Of a DNA stretch of 64,000 nt, positions 26,534-39,236 are shown in pieces; position 1 is the stretch's first letter; the number at the start of each line of letters is the position of its first letter. Source of the DNA: a beta proteobacterium MWH-UniP1 (lineage in GTDB: Bacteria; Pseudomonadota; Gammaproteobacteria; Burkholderiales; Burkholderiaceae_A); assembly GCA_036362785.1 (NCBI GenBank), contig CP143625.1, positions 807,401 through 871,400 on the forward strand, written 5' to 3'. The notes under the pieces were generated by a model that saw only the letters and a program-made list of their open reading frames with translations, was not told the origin of the DNA and did no database searches. The position numbers were made by a program, and so were the translations under genes.

Positions 26534-27448
26534 ATGTGGATTATTGCATCGCGTGAAAGTCGTTTGGCCATGTGGCAGGCCGAACATGTACAAAAGCTGC
26601 TTGGCCAGGCCAGCGGTCAGCCCGTTGAGATTCTGGGCATGACCACCCGGGGGGACCAGATCCTGGATCGCACCCTGTCTAAAGTGGGCGGTAAGGGCCT
26701 CTTTGTCAAAGAGTTAGAAACGGCCTTGGCCGAGGGCAGGGCGCATTTGGCGGTCCACTCGCTCAAAGACGTGCCCATGGAACTGCCTGATGGCTTTGAG
26801 CTGGCCTGCGTTATGGAGCGGGAAGACCCCCGTGACGCCTTTGTATCCAATGATTTTGCAAGCCTGGATGACCTGCCCCAGGGTGCGGTGGTGGGCACAT
26901 CAAGCCTTCGCCGCGAGGCCCAGTTAAAGGCCCGTTATCCCCATCTTCAAATCGTGCCGCTGCGCGGCAATTTGGACACCCGGCTATCAAAACTGGACCG
27001 TGGCGATATGCAGGCCATTATTCTGGCTGCCGCTGGTCTGAAGCGGCTGGGTATGGCCCAAAGAATTCGCCAGATCATTGCGCCAGAGGTGTTACTGCCG
27101 GCTGCTGGTCAGGGCGCACTTGGAATCGAAATTCGCCAAGACGGATCTGGCATTCGTCAGGCCCTGCAGCCCTTGGTCGACCCAAAGACCTTCCGTGAAG
27201 TGCGCGCTGAGCGTGCGCTGTCTCGTGCCCTTGGGGGCAGTTGTCAGGTGCCTTTGGCCGCGTATTGCGTGACCGAGCCCGATGGCAAGACCCTGCGGCT
27301 TCGTGCCTTGGTGGCGATGACCGACGGATCGAAAGTCCTAAGAGCCGAGTGTTTTGGCCAAGACCCCGAGGCCCTGGGCCTTTCGGCCGCCAAAGAACTC
27401 TCCGATCAAGGCGCCCAGCAGATTCTTCAGTCGCTGGGCGTGGCCTAA
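26534..27448 (+). CDS. hemC: porphobilinogen deaminase (hydroxymethylbilane synthase)
   Basis: A 304-residue enzyme joining four porphobilinogens into hydroxymethylbilane in the haem/sirohaem pathway. [17 protein letters not shown] opens the protein, [10 protein letters not shown] and [10 protein letters not shown] are substrate-binding segments, and Cys237 in [11 protein letters not shown] binds the dipyrromethane cofactor. The ATG at 26534 gives the normal start; earlier in-frame codons overlap argH. First gene of hemC-hemD-hemX-hemY. Confidence 0.97.
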   Translation: MWIIASRESRLAMWQAEHVQKLLGQASGQPVEILGMTTRGDQILDRTLSKVGGKGLFVKELETALAEGRAHLAVHSLKDVPMELPDGFELACVMEREDPRDAFVSNDFASLDDLPQGAVVGTSSLRREAQLKARYPHLQIVPLRGNLDTRLSKLDRGDMQAIILAAAGLKRLGMAQRIRQIIAPEVLLPAAGQGALGIEIRQDGSGIRQALQPLVDPKTFREVRAERALSRALGGSCQVPLAAYCVTEPDGKTLRLRALVAMTDGSKVLRAECFGQDPEALGLSAAKELSDQGAQQILQSLGVA

Positions 27449-27464
27449 GCGGGGGTGGCAGGGC

Positions 27465-28358
27465 ATGGGCTCTGCTAACCCTTTGATTCGCTGCGCTCTG
27501 ATTGCCCGCCCGCAGTGGGATTGGTCAAGTCCAATTGGTGCGGGCAGCGATCACATTCCCAGCGTTGCCTCGTCGGCGTCCATTCAACAGGAGTCCTTGG
27601 GTGACCCGCGGCTGGTTGGCGCACCATTGCAGCATCTTTCTCTGTGTCCGCCAGATCGACGGATTTTGGATCGGTTTCGGTGGGCCCAGCAGCAGTGGCT
27701 GGTCTTAACCAGCCCAGCCAGTGTCCAGGCCTTGGATCAGTGGCTCTTTCACACTGGAATCAATGTGATGTTCAACCCCGATATGCGGGTGGCAGCGGTT
27801 GGCAGTGGTACCAATAACCAGCTTGCGCATTACATCAGCCAAAACGCCGCAGATCCGGCCCGGGCGTGGCGTATTAATGCCAATCGAACCATCACCTCTG
27901 CAGTCGATGAAAAGGCTGATGCCGTGGGTCTTTTGGCGGCGATGGACGCTGTCTGCAGGCGAGACGGTTTTTATTGGCAAGAACAGATGGTGCTGATTGC
28001 GCAGGGTATGGGCAGCCGCACCACACTCGTTGACGGGCTTCGCGCACGCGGCGCGACTGTCCTGGTGGCGAATCTGTATCAGAGAATTGATGTGCGTTGG
28101 CCAGACAGAATCTGGGCCATGCTTGCTAATGCCGCACCAAATGAAATTGCAGTCGTGGTGACCTCGACCACCGTAGTGGATCGCTTAATTCAAGATTGTG
28201 GCCAACACCAGCTCGATCTGGCGCGCGTGGCATGGGCGACTCAGCATGCTGCAGTTGCGGAACGTTTAAAGAGCCGGGGTATCCAACCGATTCGGCGTGT
28301 GCGTTTAGACCCTGACCATCTCTCGGGCGATTTATTTGATCATGAACAATACTGGTAA
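27465..28358 (+). CDS. hemD: uroporphyrinogen-III synthase
   Basis: A 297-residue protein positioned as the second gene of the haem cluster. HemD sequences are poorly conserved; the support is position plus the family elements WLVLTSPASVQALDQWL, RVAAVGSGT and ADAVGLLAAM, and the TTLVDGLRARGATVLVANLYQR segment. It closes hydroxymethylbilane into uroporphyrinogen III. The ATG at 27465 follows GGGGGTGGCAGGG. It has a somewhat longer N-terminal part than E. coli HemD. It overlaps hemX by 17 bp. Confidence 0.9.
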   Translation: MGSANPLIRCALIARPQWDWSSPIGAGSDHIPSVASSASIQQESLGDPRLVGAPLQHLSLCPPDRRILDRFRWAQQQWLVLTSPASVQALDQWLFHTGINVMFNPDMRVAAVGSGTNNQLAHYISQNAADPARAWRINANRTITSAVDEKADAVGLLAAMDAVCRRDGFYWQEQMVLIAQGMGSRTTLVDGLRARGATVLVANLYQRIDVRWPDRIWAMLANAAPNEIAVVVTSTTVVDRLIQDCGQHQLDLARVAWATQHAAVAERLKSRGIQPIRRVRLDPDHLSGDLFDHEQYW

Positions 28359-29316
28359 GGCGGTTGCAGCGGGGCTGGCCATGGCCGTTCTTTTGGGGGC
28401 TGGCTGGTGGTTGATTGATCGCGGGCCAGGCCAGTCGGTGTTCTCTACTGGTGGGTCCGTTGGCCCAAATCCTGCGGCCGATTCTGCGCTAACGCTGCCA
28501 AGCCGCGCAGAGCCCAGCACCCTATCCGCAGACTGGCTCAACGAGATTGATGCTTCTGTGCGTTTGTTAAACGAATCGTTGTTCATGAGTGCCAATGTTG
28601 CCGGCAGTATTGCCTTGCTTGACATTTTGGATGCGCGCATTGCCCGCCACGAGGCAAAAAGCCTGCTGGCACCATTGCGTGCCGCGCTGGCCAGCGACCG
28701 TGACAAGCTCATGGCTGCCCGAGCGCTGGATATCGCTGCAATTGCCTCTACCCTTGATCGGCTGGTGATCGATTTGGACTCACTGCCGCAGTTGGCCTTA
28801 AAAAAGCCGATGTTAAACCCCAGCAAATCAGGCACGGTGTCAGACACCTCGTCGGTGTCTGACACCTCAACATCACTGAGTCTGCCGAGTTGGCAAGAAA
28901 TCGCTGATCGCTTGATGGACAAGATCGCCGAGGTGGTGCGCGTTCGTCGTGTGGATGATCCCCGTGCAATTCTATTAACGCCTGAACAAAGTTCTCTTAC
29001 GGTCGAGCGTCTGCGTTTGCGGTTGCTATCGGCGAGGCTTGCACTTCTGTCCCGACAAGAACCCATCTTTTTGCAAGACATTGCCCAGGCACAACAGTTG
29101 CTCACGCAGATTTTTGATCCACAAGATTCCCGTGTGCTGGCCTATCAGCAGATACTGGCGCAGTTTGCACAGCTGGGGGGTAAGGTGGCCATCCCCGTTG
29201 GTCTCAAAGCATCGGCAGCAATTGAACAATTGAAAAAACAGCCTGGTGCGGCTAGTTCATCAACGCCTGCACTGAACTCGCCCGCGGCGCCTGCGGCATC
29301 GCGGCCTGGCCCATGA
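28342..29316 (+). CDS. hemX: HemX-like membrane protein of the haem cluster
   Basis: A 324-residue protein with one N-terminal membrane helix (AVAAGLAMAVLLGAGWWLI) and a large periplasm-facing, Gln/Leu-rich helical domain, as in proteobacterial HemX (often misnamed uroporphyrinogen methyltransferase; no SAM methylase motif is present). Its role in haem metabolism is undefined. Around residues 162-177 the linker SGTVSDTSSVSDTS is encoded by two copies of the GGTGTC-N-GACACC palindrome. The ATG at 28342 lies inside hemD; the stop overlaps hemY by 4 bp. Confidence 0.85.
   Translation: MNNTGKAVAAGLAMAVLLGAGWWLIDRGPGQSVFSTGGSVGPNPAADSALTLPSRAEPSTLSADWLNEIDASVRLLNESLFMSANVAGSIALLDILDARIARHEAKSLLAPLRAALASDRDKLMAARALDIAAIASTLDRLVIDLDSLPQLALKKPMLNPSKSGTVSDTSSVSDTSTSLSLPSWQEIADRLMDKIAEVVRVRRVDDPRAILLTPEQSSLTVERLRLRLLSARLALLSRQEPIFLQDIAQAQQLLTQIFDPQDSRVLAYQQILAQFAQLGGKVAIPVGLKASAAIEQLKKQPGAASSSTPALNSPAAPAASRPGP
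28836..28866 (+). repeat. two adjacent 13-bp palindromes GGTGTC-N-GACACC in hemX
   Basis: GGTGTCAGACACC at 28836-28848 and GGTGTCTGACACC at 28854-28866, separated by 5 bp, both read as VSDT in frame. The first, with 8 bp upstream, is part of a 21-nt exact match to the lolA copy. Confidence 0.75.
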
Positions 29317-30401
29317 AAAAACTCTTTGTTCTTTTGCTTCTGATTGGCTTGGCAGTGCTGGCCGACATGCTCTTTGGTCTGACCGATGGCAATGTCACGC
29401 TGTGGGTGCCGCCTTACCGAATCGACTTAACGTTGCAGGCGGCGATTATTGGCCTGCTGGTGTTGGTGATTTTGCTGTTGATTGTGGGCCGTTTTCTTGG
29501 GCTCTTACTTAGCCTTCCCAGTCGTTTGCGGCAGTTTCGCAGGCGGCGCACACAGGCCACCCGGCTTCGGTCGCTGTCCGAATTGATTGTGGACTATTTC
29601 GAGGGTCGGTTTGCGCGGACGGTGAAGTCTGCCAAGTCGATTCAAGAAGATCGGGATTTGCTTGAAGAGGTGCCCCATGCCGTTGCTGCGGCGACTGCGA
29701 TTGCAGCCAGTGCCGCCCACCAATTGCGGGACAGTAATTTGCGCGATCAACTCATCATGGCGCTACGCCAGCACACCAAGACGGGTGATGAACAGGCCTT
29801 GGCGGGGCTGCTGGAAGCGGAATTTGCCGTCGATGATCACCGGGGTGGCCGCGCATTGGCCTCGCTAGCGCCGCTCACCAGGGGCGACCGCCGGCATGTT
29901 CACACGCTGCGGCTAGCGTTGAAAGCCAATACGCAGGAATCGAATTGGGAAGAAGTGCTGCGGCTCACCAAGCTTTTGGAAAACCGCAAGGCCATTGCGC
30001 CGATTGTCGCCATTCATTACAAGCGATTGGTGGTTCAGGCATGGATTGAAAGTGCGCGCTATGAGCCAGCGATTGAGTTGATTGAATCCACGTTGAAGTC
30101 GAACTGGGATTCCAGTCTGGCCATGCTGTATGGCCGCTGCCTGGGCAATGCAAAAGATCAGCTCGTGAAACTGGAGTTGTGGTTACAACAGCACCCCTCT
30201 GACGCAGAATTAAATTGGTCTTTGGGCCGAGTCTGTCAGCGTCAGCGGCTGTGGGGCAAAGCCCGTCAGCACTTTGAGTTGTCGCTTCGGCTCAAACCCA
30301 TGATCGCAACCCACTTTGCTTTGGCCGAGATTGCAGAAGCCTTGTCTGAAAAAGAAACCGCCGCACTTCATTGGAAGGCGGCGGCCACGATGGCGGTCTA
30401 A
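29313..30401 (+). CDS. hemY: HemY-like TPR membrane protein of the haem cluster
   Basis: A 362-residue protein with two N-terminal membrane helices (LFVLLLLIGLAVLADMLFG and AAIIGLLVLVILLLIVGRFLGLLL) followed by a cytoplasmic or periplasmic TPR-rich domain, the layout of proteobacterial HemY (not protoporphyrinogen oxidase). Repeats such as SWEEVLRLTKLLENR-like and ELNWSLGRVCQRQRLWGKARQHFELSLRLKP near the C-terminus show the TPR pattern. Probably a scaffold for late haem-synthesis enzymes. The start overlaps the hemX stop by 4 bp. Confidence 0.88.
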   Translation: MKKLFVLLLLIGLAVLADMLFGLTDGNVTLWVPPYRIDLTLQAAIIGLLVLVILLLIVGRFLGLLLSLPSRLRQFRRRRTQATRLRSLSELIVDYFEGRFARTVKSAKSIQEDRDLLEEVPHAVAAATAIAASAAHQLRDSNLRDQLIMALRQHTKTGDEQALAGLLEAEFAVDDHRGGRALASLAPLTRGDRRHVHTLRLALKANTQESNWEEVLRLTKLLENRKAIAPIVAIHYKRLVVQAWIESARYEPAIELIESTLKSNWDSSLAMLYGRCLGNAKDQLVKLELWLQQHPSDAELNWSLGRVCQRQRLWGKARQHFELSLRLKPMIATHFALAEIAEALSEKETAALHWKAAATMAV

Positions 30402-30409
30402 ACCGCCGG

Positions 30410-30446
30410 TGTTTTGGCCTGCTCAAACGGCAGCAGGGCCAAAACA
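30410..30446. terminator. bidirectional terminator between hemY and hppA
   Basis: TGTTTTGGCC (30410-30419) pairs perfectly with GGCCAAAACA (30437-30446), with a further CTGC/GCAG inner pairing. It lies between the converging hemCDXY and hppA transcripts. Confidence 0.8.
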
Positions 30447-30461
30447 GGTTTCGATCACAAC

Positions 30462-32513
30462 TTACTTCGCTGCCATGGGCAGAATTGGCACGATCAAGAG
30501 CGCCACAATGTTGATGATCTTGATCAAGGGGTTCACAGCCGGGCCAGCGGTGTCCTTATAGGGATCGCCAACCGTGTCCCCCGTTACCGCGGCCTTGTGG
30601 GCGTCAGACCCTTTACCACCGTAGTGACCATCTTCAATGTACTTCTTGGCGTTGTCCCACGCACCGCCACCGGTACACATGGAGATTGCGACAAACAGAC
30701 CGGTCACAATCGTACCCATCAGCATGCCACCGAGCGCTTTGGGGCCAAGAATCAATCCAACAGCAACCGGCACCACCACGGGCAGCAGAGAAGGAATCAG
30801 CATCTCTTTGATCGCAGCCTTGGTCAGCAGATCTACCGCAACGTCGTATTGCGGTTTACCGGTACCGTCCATGATGCCTTTGATTTCCCGGAACTGTCGG
30901 CGCACTTCAGTCACGACCGAACCCGCACAGCGGCCAACGGCCTCCATGGCCATGGCGCCAAACAAGAAGGGAATCATGCCGCCAATGAATAGGCCGATGA
31001 TGACTTCATAGTCCGACAAGTCAAACTTGATGGTGTGACCTGCACCCTCGAGTGCGTGGGTGTAGTCAGCAAACAAGACCAACGCAGCAAGACCAGCAGA
31101 TCCAATGGCATAGCCTTTGGTCACGGCCTTGGTGGTGTTGCCAACGGCATCCAGCGGGTCGGTCACGTTGCGAACCTCTTTGGGAAGTTCGGCCATTTCT
31201 GCAATACCACCGGCGTTATCGGTAATCGGGCCATACGCATCAAGTGCCACGATAATGCCCGCCATTGACAGCATGGCGGTGGCGGCAATGGCAATGCCGT
31301 AAAGGCCAGCCAGCTGGAATGCCACCCAGATGGCCACGCAGACCGACAGCACGGGCAGTGCAGTCGAGCGCATGGACACAGCGATACCAGCAATGATGTT
31401 GGTGGCGTGACCCGTTTCAGAGGCAGCGGCCACATGGCGCACTGGGCCGTATTCTGTGGCGGTGTAGTACTCGGTAATCACCACCATGGCGGCGGTGAGT
31501 GCAATGCCCACAATCGCCGACAGCCAGAGATTCATCACCGTCATGCCGGGTACGACTGCTGCAGCACCCGCCATGATCCAATTGGTCACAAAGTAAAAGG
31601 CAATGATCGACAACACGGCAGCAACAATCAGGCCTTTGTAAAGCGCCGTCATGATCTTGCCAGTACCGGAATACTTCACAAAGAAGCAGCCAATGATCGA
31701 TGCGATCACCGACACGCCGCCAAGTGCCAAGGGGTAGATCGCTGCCTCTGCTGCGATGCCTTTCATAAGAAGGGCACCCAACAACATGGTGGCAATCACG
31801 GTCACCGCATAGGTCTCAAACAAGTCGGCGGCCATACCAGCGCAGTCACCCACGTTGTCGCCCACGTTGTCGGCAATCACGGCGGGGTTGCGGGGGTCGT
31901 CTTCCGGGATACCGGCTTCAACCTTGCCCACCAAGTCCGCGCCCACGTCTGCACCTTTGGTGAAGATGCCGCCGCCAAGACGGGCAAAGATGGAAATTAG
32001 CGAGGAACCAAAGGCCAGACCGATCAGGGGGTGCAGCGCCTTCATCACGTCGCCAGTTCGGGCCAGTTCAAAGGCATAAAAGCCAGCCACGCCGACCAGG
32101 CCCAGACCGATCACGAACATGCCCGTGATGGCGCCGCCTTGGAAGGCAATCGCCAGTGCTGGGTTGATACCGCCGCGGGCGGCTTCCGCCGTGCGCACGT
32201 TAGCCCGAACGTTGATGTTCATGCCAATAAAGCCGGCAGCGCCTGACAGAACGGCGCCGATGGCAAAGCCGATGGCGGTGTCTAGGCCAAGGCCCGGCAC
32301 GATGGCAATCAAAATAAAGATGGCAACACCAACGATGGCAATCGTTCGGTACTGCCGGCCCAGGTAGGCCGAGGCACCGGCCTGAATGGCGGCTGCAATC
32401 TCCTGCATACGGGCGTTTCCTGCAGATTTGGCCAGGATCCAACGGCTAGCCACAATGCCGTAGACGATGGCCAGCAGGCCACAGATCAACGCCAGATTTA
32501 GTCCCATTGACAT
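30462..32513 (-). CDS. hppA: membrane-bound proton-translocating pyrophosphatase, K+-independent type
   Basis: A 683-residue polytopic protein (about 16 helices) that couples pyrophosphate hydrolysis to proton export. Substrate-site motifs are [44 protein letters not shown] (seen in parts) and [15 protein letters not shown]. The diagnostic segment [17 protein letters not shown] has Lys where K+-dependent enzymes have Ala, indicating the K+-independent H+-pump class. GGAG lies 10 nt upstream of the ATG. It is divergent from soluble pyrophosphatase ppa, so the cell makes two enzymes for one substrate from one promoter region. Confidence 0.95.
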   Translation of the reverse strand: MSMGLNLALICGLLAIVYGIVASRWILAKSAGNARMQEIAAAIQAGASAYLGRQYRTIAIVGVAIFILIAIVPGLGLDTAIGFAIGAVLSGAAGFIGMNINVRANVRTAEAARGGINPALAIAFQGGAITGMFVIGLGLVGVAGFYAFELARTGDVMKALHPLIGLAFGSSLISIFARLGGGIFTKGADVGADLVGKVEAGIPEDDPRNPAVIADNVGDNVGDCAGMAADLFETYAVTVIATMLLGALLMKGIAAEAAIYPLALGGVSVIASIIGCFFVKYSGTGKIMTALYKGLIVAAVLSIIAFYFVTNWIMAGAAAVVPGMTVMNLWLSAIVGIALTAAMVVITEYYTATEYGPVRHVAAASETGHATNIIAGIAVSMRSTALPVLSVCVAIWVAFQLAGLYGIAIAATAMLSMAGIIVALDAYGPITDNAGGIAEMAELPKEVRNVTDPLDAVGNTTKAVTKGYAIGSAGLAALVLFADYTHALEGAGHTIKFDLSDYEVIIGLFIGGMIPFLFGAMAMEAVGRCAGSVVTEVRRQFREIKGIMDGTGKPQYDVAVDLLTKAAIKEMLIPSLLPVVVPVAVGLILGPKALGGMLMGTIVTGLFVAISMCTGGGAWDNAKKYIEDGHYGGKGSDAHKAAVTGDTVGDPYKDTAGPAVNPLIKIINIVALLIVPILPMAAK

Positions 32514-32659
32514 GGGGTTTCTCCTTTTTTATTAAAAATTCCCTTAGAACTTCACGTAAAACCCACTAAATATGGCTGAGATTCGACACTGACTGGCCAT
32601 GGGGGAATCCCTTAGAATGGCAGGGCCTCGCGTTGCCCCCTCAACTATGGAGACCTGAG

Positions 32660-33199
32660 ATGGCCCTGAAAAATGTCACTGCCGGCAACAAAGCGCCGGA
32701 AGAGTTTAACGTCATTATTGAAATCCCCGCCCATTCCGACCCGATCAAGTACGAAGTGGACAAGGAGACCGGCGCGCTCTTTGTCGACCGGTTCATGATG
32801 ACCTCCATGCATTACCCCTGTAACTACGGCTACATCCCCGAGACGATCTCGGACGACGGTGACCCTGTCGATGTGTTGGTCATCACCCCGTTTGCAGTGG
32901 CTGCCGGCGCGGTGGTCCGTTGCCGCCCCATTGGTGTCTTAAAAATGGACGACGAGGCGGGTGGCGATGCCAAGCTTCTCGCGGTCCCTACCGACAAGAT
33001 TCTTCCCATCTATAAGCGTTGGAAAGAACCATCCGACATTAACCAGCATGTCTTGGCGCAGATCCAGCACTTCTTTGAACACTACAAAGACTTGGAAAAG
33101 GGAAAGTGGGTCAAGGTCAAAGGTTGGGCCGGCTCCGATGCAGCGAAAAAAGAAGTCACCGACGGCATGAAGCGCTATCAAAAGGAAAGCGTGAAATAA
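32660..33199 (+). CDS. ppa: soluble inorganic pyrophosphatase (family I)
   Basis: A 179-residue cytoplasmic enzyme hydrolysing pyrophosphate to phosphate and so pulling biosynthetic reactions forward. The signature [10 protein letters not shown] contains the metal-binding aspartates; [15 protein letters not shown] and KVKGW complete the active site. The ATG at 32660 gives the family's normal N-terminus; an upstream in-frame start at 32633 lacks support. The stop is directly followed by the nadE start. Confidence 0.97.
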   Translation: MALKNVTAGNKAPEEFNVIIEIPAHSDPIKYEVDKETGALFVDRFMMTSMHYPCNYGYIPETISDDGDPVDVLVITPFAVAAGAVVRCRPIGVLKMDDEAGGDAKLLAVPTDKILPIYKRWKEPSDINQHVLAQIQHFFEHYKDLEKGKWVKVKGWAGSDAAKKEVTDGMKRYQKESVK

Positions 33200-34852
33200 A
33201 TGTTCCGGGTCGCCATTGCGCAAATCAACAGCCGTGTTGGCGACCTAGCAGGTAACGCAGACAAAATCTTTCAAGCGGCGCAAGAGGCGCAGGCCCAGGG
33301 GGCTCAGGTCGTTCTTACCCCAGAGCTCTCGCTAACGGGCTACCCCCCAGAAGACTTGCTGCTTCGCGCCGCATTTCTGGCGGCCTGTGATCAGGCCCTG
33401 CAAGACCTGGCCGAGCGGCTAAAGGCCCTGTCAGACATCACGGTGGTGGTGGGTCATCCCCGTGCCCGAGAGCATCATGTGTTCAATGCCGCATCTGTTT
33501 TTCGTTACGGCAAATTGATTGGCAGTTACGGAAAGCTTGAGCTGCCAAACTATGCGGTGTTTGATGAGCAGCGATATTTCTCGCCCGATGGTGCCCCCTG
33601 TGTGGTTGAAGTCAACGGGTTAAAGCTGGGGATCAATATCTGTGAAGACGTCTGGGCCAGCCGAGCGCCCGCCATGGCCAAGGCCAGTGGTGCCCAGGTG
33701 TTGTTATCGCTTAACGCATCGCCTTTTCATCTGAACAAGCAACGCGAACGGCTGGATGTCCTTCGTGCGAATGTCTCCAAGCTGGGCCTGCCCGTGGTCT
33801 TTTGTAATTTGTTAGGTGGCCAAGACGAACTGCTTTTTGACGGTGGCTCATTTGTGCTGAATAGCCGTGGCGATGTGGTGGCGCGGGCCAAGCAGTTTGA
33901 AGAAGACCTGCTGGTCGTGGATATCTTTTCCAGCGCACTGGCAGACGAACAAATTCCAGCGCGCTTAGAACCCGAATTGTCGATTGAGCAGCAGGCCTAT
34001 CAGGCCCTGGTGTTGGGCACGCGCGACTACGTCACGAAAAATGGTTTCAAGGGTGCAGTCTTGGGGCTATCGGGTGGGGTTGATTCAGCCTTGGTCTTGG
34101 CCGTTGCTGCCGATGCACTCGGCCCAGAAAATGTCCGGGCAGTCATGATGCCGTCGCCTTATACCGCCCAGATCAGCATTGATGATGCCAAGGCCTGCGC
34201 ACAGGCACTTGGTGTCCGGTTAGATCAAATTGATATCGAACCGCTTTATGGTCAATTTAAGGAATCGCTAGCGCCGATTTTCTCTGGTCTACCTGCCGAC
34301 ACGACTGAAGAAAATATCCAGGCCCGTGTTCGTGGCACGCTCTTGATGGCCATCTCGAATAAGACATCAGCACTGGTGTTGGTGACTGGAAATAAATCAG
34401 AGATGGCGGTGGGCTACTGCACGCTCTACGGTGATATGGCCGGTGGCTTTGCGGTGATCAAAGATCTATTCAAAGGCATGGTCTATCGGCTTTGTCATGA
34501 ACGTAATCAGATGGGGCTGGCCCAAGGGTCTGGCCCCGTGATTCCTGAAAGAATTCTGACTCGTGCACCGAGTGCGGAGCTTCGTCCCAATCAGACCGAC
34601 CAAGACAGTCTGCCGCCCTATGACCTGCTCGACGACATGCTGGCCCGTTACATTGAAAATGGCGAGACCCGTGCCGAGATCATTGCCGCAGGTCATGCGC
34701 CGGCCGATGTCGATCGGGTATTGCGGCTGATCCGAATCAATGAGTACAAGCGCCGTCAGGCGGCCCCTGGGGTGCGGATCAGTCAACGGGCATTTGGCCG
34801 CGATTGGCGCTATCCTTTAACAAATGGATTTTCTGAACCAACAAACCAATAG
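33200..34852 (+). CDS. nadE: glutamine-dependent NAD+ synthetase
   Basis: A 550-residue two-domain enzyme that amidates deamido-NAD. The N-terminal nitrilase-like glutaminase domain (about residues 1-260) has TPELSLTGYPPEDL, YGKLELPNY and the nucleophile region GINICEDVW. The C-terminal synthetase has the PP-loop VLGLSGGVDSALVLAVAADALG and GNKSEMAVGYCTLYGDMAGG. It starts 1 bp after ppa and is followed 10 bp later by a PII gene; PII-NadE linkage is known in other bacteria, so nitrogen-dependent control of NAD synthesis is plausible. Confidence 0.97.
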   Translation: MFRVAIAQINSRVGDLAGNADKIFQAAQEAQAQGAQVVLTPELSLTGYPPEDLLLRAAFLAACDQALQDLAERLKALSDITVVVGHPRAREHHVFNAASVFRYGKLIGSYGKLELPNYAVFDEQRYFSPDGAPCVVEVNGLKLGINICEDVWASRAPAMAKASGAQVLLSLNASPFHLNKQRERLDVLRANVSKLGLPVVFCNLLGGQDELLFDGGSFVLNSRGDVVARAKQFEEDLLVVDIFSSALADEQIPARLEPELSIEQQAYQALVLGTRDYVTKNGFKGAVLGLSGGVDSALVLAVAADALGPENVRAVMMPSPYTAQISIDDAKACAQALGVRLDQIDIEPLYGQFKESLAPIFSGLPADTTEENIQARVRGTLLMAISNKTSALVLVTGNKSEMAVGYCTLYGDMAGGFAVIKDLFKGMVYRLCHERNQMGLAQGSGPVIPERILTRAPSAELRPNQTDQDSLPPYDLLDDMLARYIENGETRAEIIAAGHAPADVDRVLRLIRINEYKRRQAAPGVRISQRAFGRDWRYPLTNGFSEPTNQ

Positions 34853-34856
34853 GTGA

Positions 34857-35721
<865 letters not shown>

Positions 35722-35754
35722 ATGGTTTGGCCATTGTGGTGCTGTGGCGTTTAA

Positions 35755-36735
<981 letters not shown>

Positions 36736-36848
36736 TCAGGGGCGCGGGGGAGTAAAACGGGGCCGTGCAGGCGAGAATCCCGTCGACACGGCACAATTAT
36801 AGAAATTTAGACCGAAGCCCGTTGGACCCCCAGCGGAAAAAGGAGTTC

Positions 36849-39236
36849 ATGGCACTACGCAATACCCGATCTTCAGGCCGCACCAACGCCGGATCAGCCG
36901 GCCGCAGGGCCTTGTCCGCAGACAGCACCCCCCAGGTCTCCGGGTTTGGGGCAGAGCTGCGCTGGTTTGGCTATGGTGCTTTTTCCATCTGGATGTTTCT
37001 CTCCTTGGTCTCCTGGTCACCCAACGATGCGGGCTGGTTCCAGCAGGGCTCCCAAGTGGAGCCCTCGAATTGGCTGGGCCGCTTTGGCGCCTGGACATCA
37101 GACTTCATGCTGTTTGGCTTTGGGTTTTCTGCTGCCTGGTTCGTGGTGTTGTCTGCGTCGCTGGCGTATGCCAGCTGGTTTTTGGCTCGCGCTGTCCGAG
37201 AACAGCAGCAGCTTGGGGTTGGCACGGCGATCGAAGAGGGTGGCCGAAAAGCATTGATGAGTCCTGTCCGGTGGGCGGGCTTTGTTCTATTAATGATTGG
37301 CAGCTGCACTCTGGAAGCCCAGCGCATTAGCTGGGGGTCCAGCCCGATTTCATTTCAGGCGGGTGGCGCCCTGGGCAGTGTGGTGGGAAGTTTTGGCGAC
37401 TGGGCCCTGGGGTCCATCGGCCTGACGCTGCTGTGCTTGGTCATGATCGTGGCCGGCCTGGCCATGTTTTTTCGCTTCTCTTGGCTTGATGTCACCGAGC
37501 GCGTGGGCCGCACCGCCGAGGCACTGCTCTTTCAGGCGCGCGCCAAGATTGCTGCCCGTGAGGACCGCAAACTCGGTGAGTCGGCAGCCATTGAGCGGGC
37601 CGAGACCTTGGAAGAAAAACGCCGTCAACGTGAAGTTGAGCACAGCCTGGAAATCAAGCCTGTGGCGGCACCGCAGGTGTCTAAAAAAGTGGTCGAGGCC
37701 AAGCAGCGGGAAAAACAACGTTCGCTTTTTTCAGACGTCGCCGCAACGGGTGGTCTGCCGCCGCTGTCGCTTTTAGACGAAGTGGGTGAGCAGATTGAAA
37801 CTGTGTCCGCCGAGACGCTGGAATTCACATCGCGGCTGATTGAAAACCGGCTGGCCGACTTCGGTGTTCAGGTCAAAGTGGTGAGTGCCCAGCCCGGCCC
37901 GGTGATTACGCGTTATGAGATTGAACCGGCCTTGGGGGTAAAGGGCTCGCAGATTGTGAACCTTGCGCGCGATCTTGCCCGTGCGCTTTCGGTGGTGTCG
38001 GTGCGTGTGGTGGAAACTATTCCGGGCAAGACCTTTATGGGCCTGGAGTTGCCCAACCCACGCCGTCAGATGGTGCACCTGTCAGAAATTATCGGATCAA
38101 CGGCATTTCAGGATCACCATGGTGTGTTGCCCATGGCCCTGGGTAAAGATATTTCGGGCGCACCCACGGTGGTGGATCTGGGCCGGATGCCACATCTGTT
38201 GGTGGCAGGGACCACGGGTTCAGGTAAGTCGGTTGGCGTAAACGCCATGCTGTTATCACTTTTATATCGATCCACGCCGTCTGAAGTTCGGCTGATCATG
38301 ATCGATCCGAAGATGTTGGAGTTCTCGATGTACGAGGGCATCCCCCATCTGCTCACGCCCGTGGTCACCGACATGAAGCTTGCTGCCAATGCGCTGCATT
38401 GGTGTGTGGGTGAGATGGAGCGGCGCTACCGCACCATGAGTAAGCTCAACACCCGCAATCTGGCTGGCTTTAACCAAAAGGTGGAAGAGGCCATCAAAAA
38501 GGGTACGCCGCTTAAAGACCCGCTGGCCAACCCTGAAGACCCCGATGCACCCACACTGGTGCCGCTGCCACAGATTGTGGTGGTGATTGATGAGCTGGCC
38601 GATTTAATGATGGTGGCGGGTAAAAAGATTGAAGAGCTGATTGCGCGTCTTGCGCAAAAGGCCCGTGCTGCCGGCATTCATTTGATTTTGGCCACGCAGC
38701 GGCCATCGGTGGATGTGATTACGGGATTGATCAAGGCCAATATTCCGTCGCGAATTTCATTCCAAGTCTCTAGCAAAATTGATTCACGCACGATCCTGGA
38801 TCAGATGGGTGCCGAGGCCCTGCTTGGTCAAGGTGACATGCTCTTTTTGGCCGCGGGGTCCGGCATGCCAACCCGGGTGCATGGCGCTTTTGTGGCAGAC
38901 GATGAAGTGATGCGCGTGGTCAACTTTGTGAAGCAGACGGGCGAAGCCCAGTATGACGACAGCATTTTGGATGGCGCAGACACAAGCGGTGGTGGCGGCA
39001 CCTTTACCGCAGGGCTTTCCCCCGAGGGGGTCAGCGGTGAGGCCGATCCGCTGTATGACGAAGCTGTGGCGATTGTGTTGAAGCACCGCCGCGCATCGAT
39101 TTCGTTGGTGCAGCGGCATTTGCGGATTGGCTATAACCGTGCGGCCCGGCTGCTGGAAAGCATGGAGCAGGCAGGCGTGGTTTCGACCATGCAAAGCAAC
39201 GGTAACCGCGACATCTTGGTGCCGACATCTCAATGA
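36849..39236 (+). CDS. ftsK: DNA translocase FtsK
   Basis: A 795-residue division-septum DNA pump. Four hydrophobic segments occupy about residues 40-215, then a charged linker, the alpha/beta motor with Walker [15 protein letters not shown] near residue 455 and Walker [13 protein letters not shown], and the C-terminal gamma winged helix ([33 protein letters not shown] in parts) that reads KOPS and activates XerCD. The ATG at 36849 follows AAAAAGGAG. The stop overlaps the lolA start (ATGA). Confidence 0.96.
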   Translation: MALRNTRSSGRTNAGSAGRRALSADSTPQVSGFGAELRWFGYGAFSIWMFLSLVSWSPNDAGWFQQGSQVEPSNWLGRFGAWTSDFMLFGFGFSAAWFVVLSASLAYASWFLARAVREQQQLGVGTAIEEGGRKALMSPVRWAGFVLLMIGSCTLEAQRISWGSSPISFQAGGALGSVVGSFGDWALGSIGLTLLCLVMIVAGLAMFFRFSWLDVTERVGRTAEALLFQARAKIAAREDRKLGESAAIERAETLEEKRRQREVEHSLEIKPVAAPQVSKKVVEAKQREKQRSLFSDVAATGGLPPLSLLDEVGEQIETVSAETLEFTSRLIENRLADFGVQVKVVSAQPGPVITRYEIEPALGVKGSQIVNLARDLARALSVVSVRVVETIPGKTFMGLELPNPRRQMVHLSEIIGSTAFQDHHGVLPMALGKDISGAPTVVDLGRMPHLLVAGTTGSGKSVGVNAMLLSLLYRSTPSEVRLIMIDPKMLEFSMYEGIPHLLTPVVTDMKLAANALHWCVGEMERRYRTMSKLNTRNLAGFNQKVEEAIKKGTPLKDPLANPEDPDAPTLVPLPQIVVVIDELADLMMVAGKKIEELIARLAQKARAAGIHLILATQRPSVDVITGLIKANIPSRISFQVSSKIDSRTILDQMGAEALLGQGDMLFLAAGSGMPTRVHGAFVADDEVMRVVNFVKQTGEAQYDDSILDGADTSGGGGTFTAGLSPEGVSGEADPLYDEAVAIVLKHRRASISLVQRHLRIGYNRAARLLESMEQAGVVSTMQSNGNRDILVPTSQ

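Noticed and set aside
28332..29105. Long Ser-rich frame antisense to hemX
   Set aside because: Shadow of hemX; low-complexity, no start signal and no family resemblance.
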